Shown here in pieces: positions 5,006 to 5,042 of a stretch of DNA of 5,042 nucleotides. The stretch's first letter is position 1, and each line of letters opens with the position of its first letter. Below the pieces are notes generated by a model. It made no database searches and was not told the DNA's origin. It saw only the letters and a program-made list of their open reading frames with translations. The stretch comes from Pseudomonadota bacterium. GTDB lineage: Bacteria; Pseudomonadota; Alphaproteobacteria; Rhizobiales; Xanthobacteraceae. The stretch spans positions 1-5,042 of the forward strand of contig JAEZEU010000401.1 of NCBI GenBank assembly GCA_023432885.1, given 5' to 3'. Both the position numbers and the translations under genes were made by a program.

Positions 5006-5042
5006 TCAGCCGCCCTTGCCGTCTTCTTTTTTCTTGTCGGCA
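5006..5042 (-). CDS. C-terminal 11 residues of the gene upstream of ispE (cut by window edge)
   Basis: The last codons read ADKKKEDGKGG followed by TGA (5008-5006). The lysine- and glycine-rich, charged tail is open to the window edge and ends 12 bp before the ispE start, with the ispE Shine-Dalgarno in that gap. In Bradyrhizobium relatives, as I recall, a tetratricopeptide-repeat protein precedes ispE and has such a tail; nothing in these few residues proves it. Confidence 0.45.
   Translation of the reverse strand, partial: ADKKKEDGKGG

Overview
This 5-kb window reads as chromosomal core DNA of an alphaproteobacterium, most likely Bradyrhizobium or a close relative (Nitrobacteraceae). The grounds are the high GC content, the protein sequences, a general-stress (EcfG-type) promoter, and an extragenic palindrome of a kind I recall from Bradyrhizobium genomes. 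I see no phage, transposase, CRISPR array, tRNA or rRNA.

Left part (1-1577, all minus strand, so read right to left): a soluble-looking S49 (SppA/SohB-type) serine peptidase, then a 63-aa membrane-anchored protein of unknown function with a strong Shine-Dalgarno, then the 5' end of glyQ (glycyl-tRNA synthetase alpha), cut by the window edge. A 188-bp gene-free gap with a GC-rich hairpin precedes glyQ.

Middle (1578-2960): divergent from the peptidase, and absent from ordinary long-ORF searches, lies a 32-aa hydrophobic peptide gene at 1695-1793 (+). It has a good Shine-Dalgarno and an exact match to the EcfG promoter pattern (GGAAC-N16-CGTT) about 30 bp upstream. Converging on it is a minus-strand gene pair: a DUF2007 protein (TTG start) overlapping by 8 bp a TrmN6-like N6-adenine methyltransferase. 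The 146-bp divergent region to the right holds a 13-bp tandem repeat and a perfect 6-bp inverted repeat.

Right part (2961-5042): a long-chain polyprenyl diphosphate synthase (+, GTG start; ubiquinone side chain) converges with ispE (-; MEP-pathway kinase). A Bradyrhizobium-like extragenic palindrome and a second small hairpin separate them. Both enzymes act in isoprenoid supply: IspE helps make IPP/DMAPP and the synthase consumes IPP. ispE follows, 12 bp downstream, the last codons of another gene at the window edge. The clearest lead for something undescribed is the predicted stress-induced micro-membrane protein.
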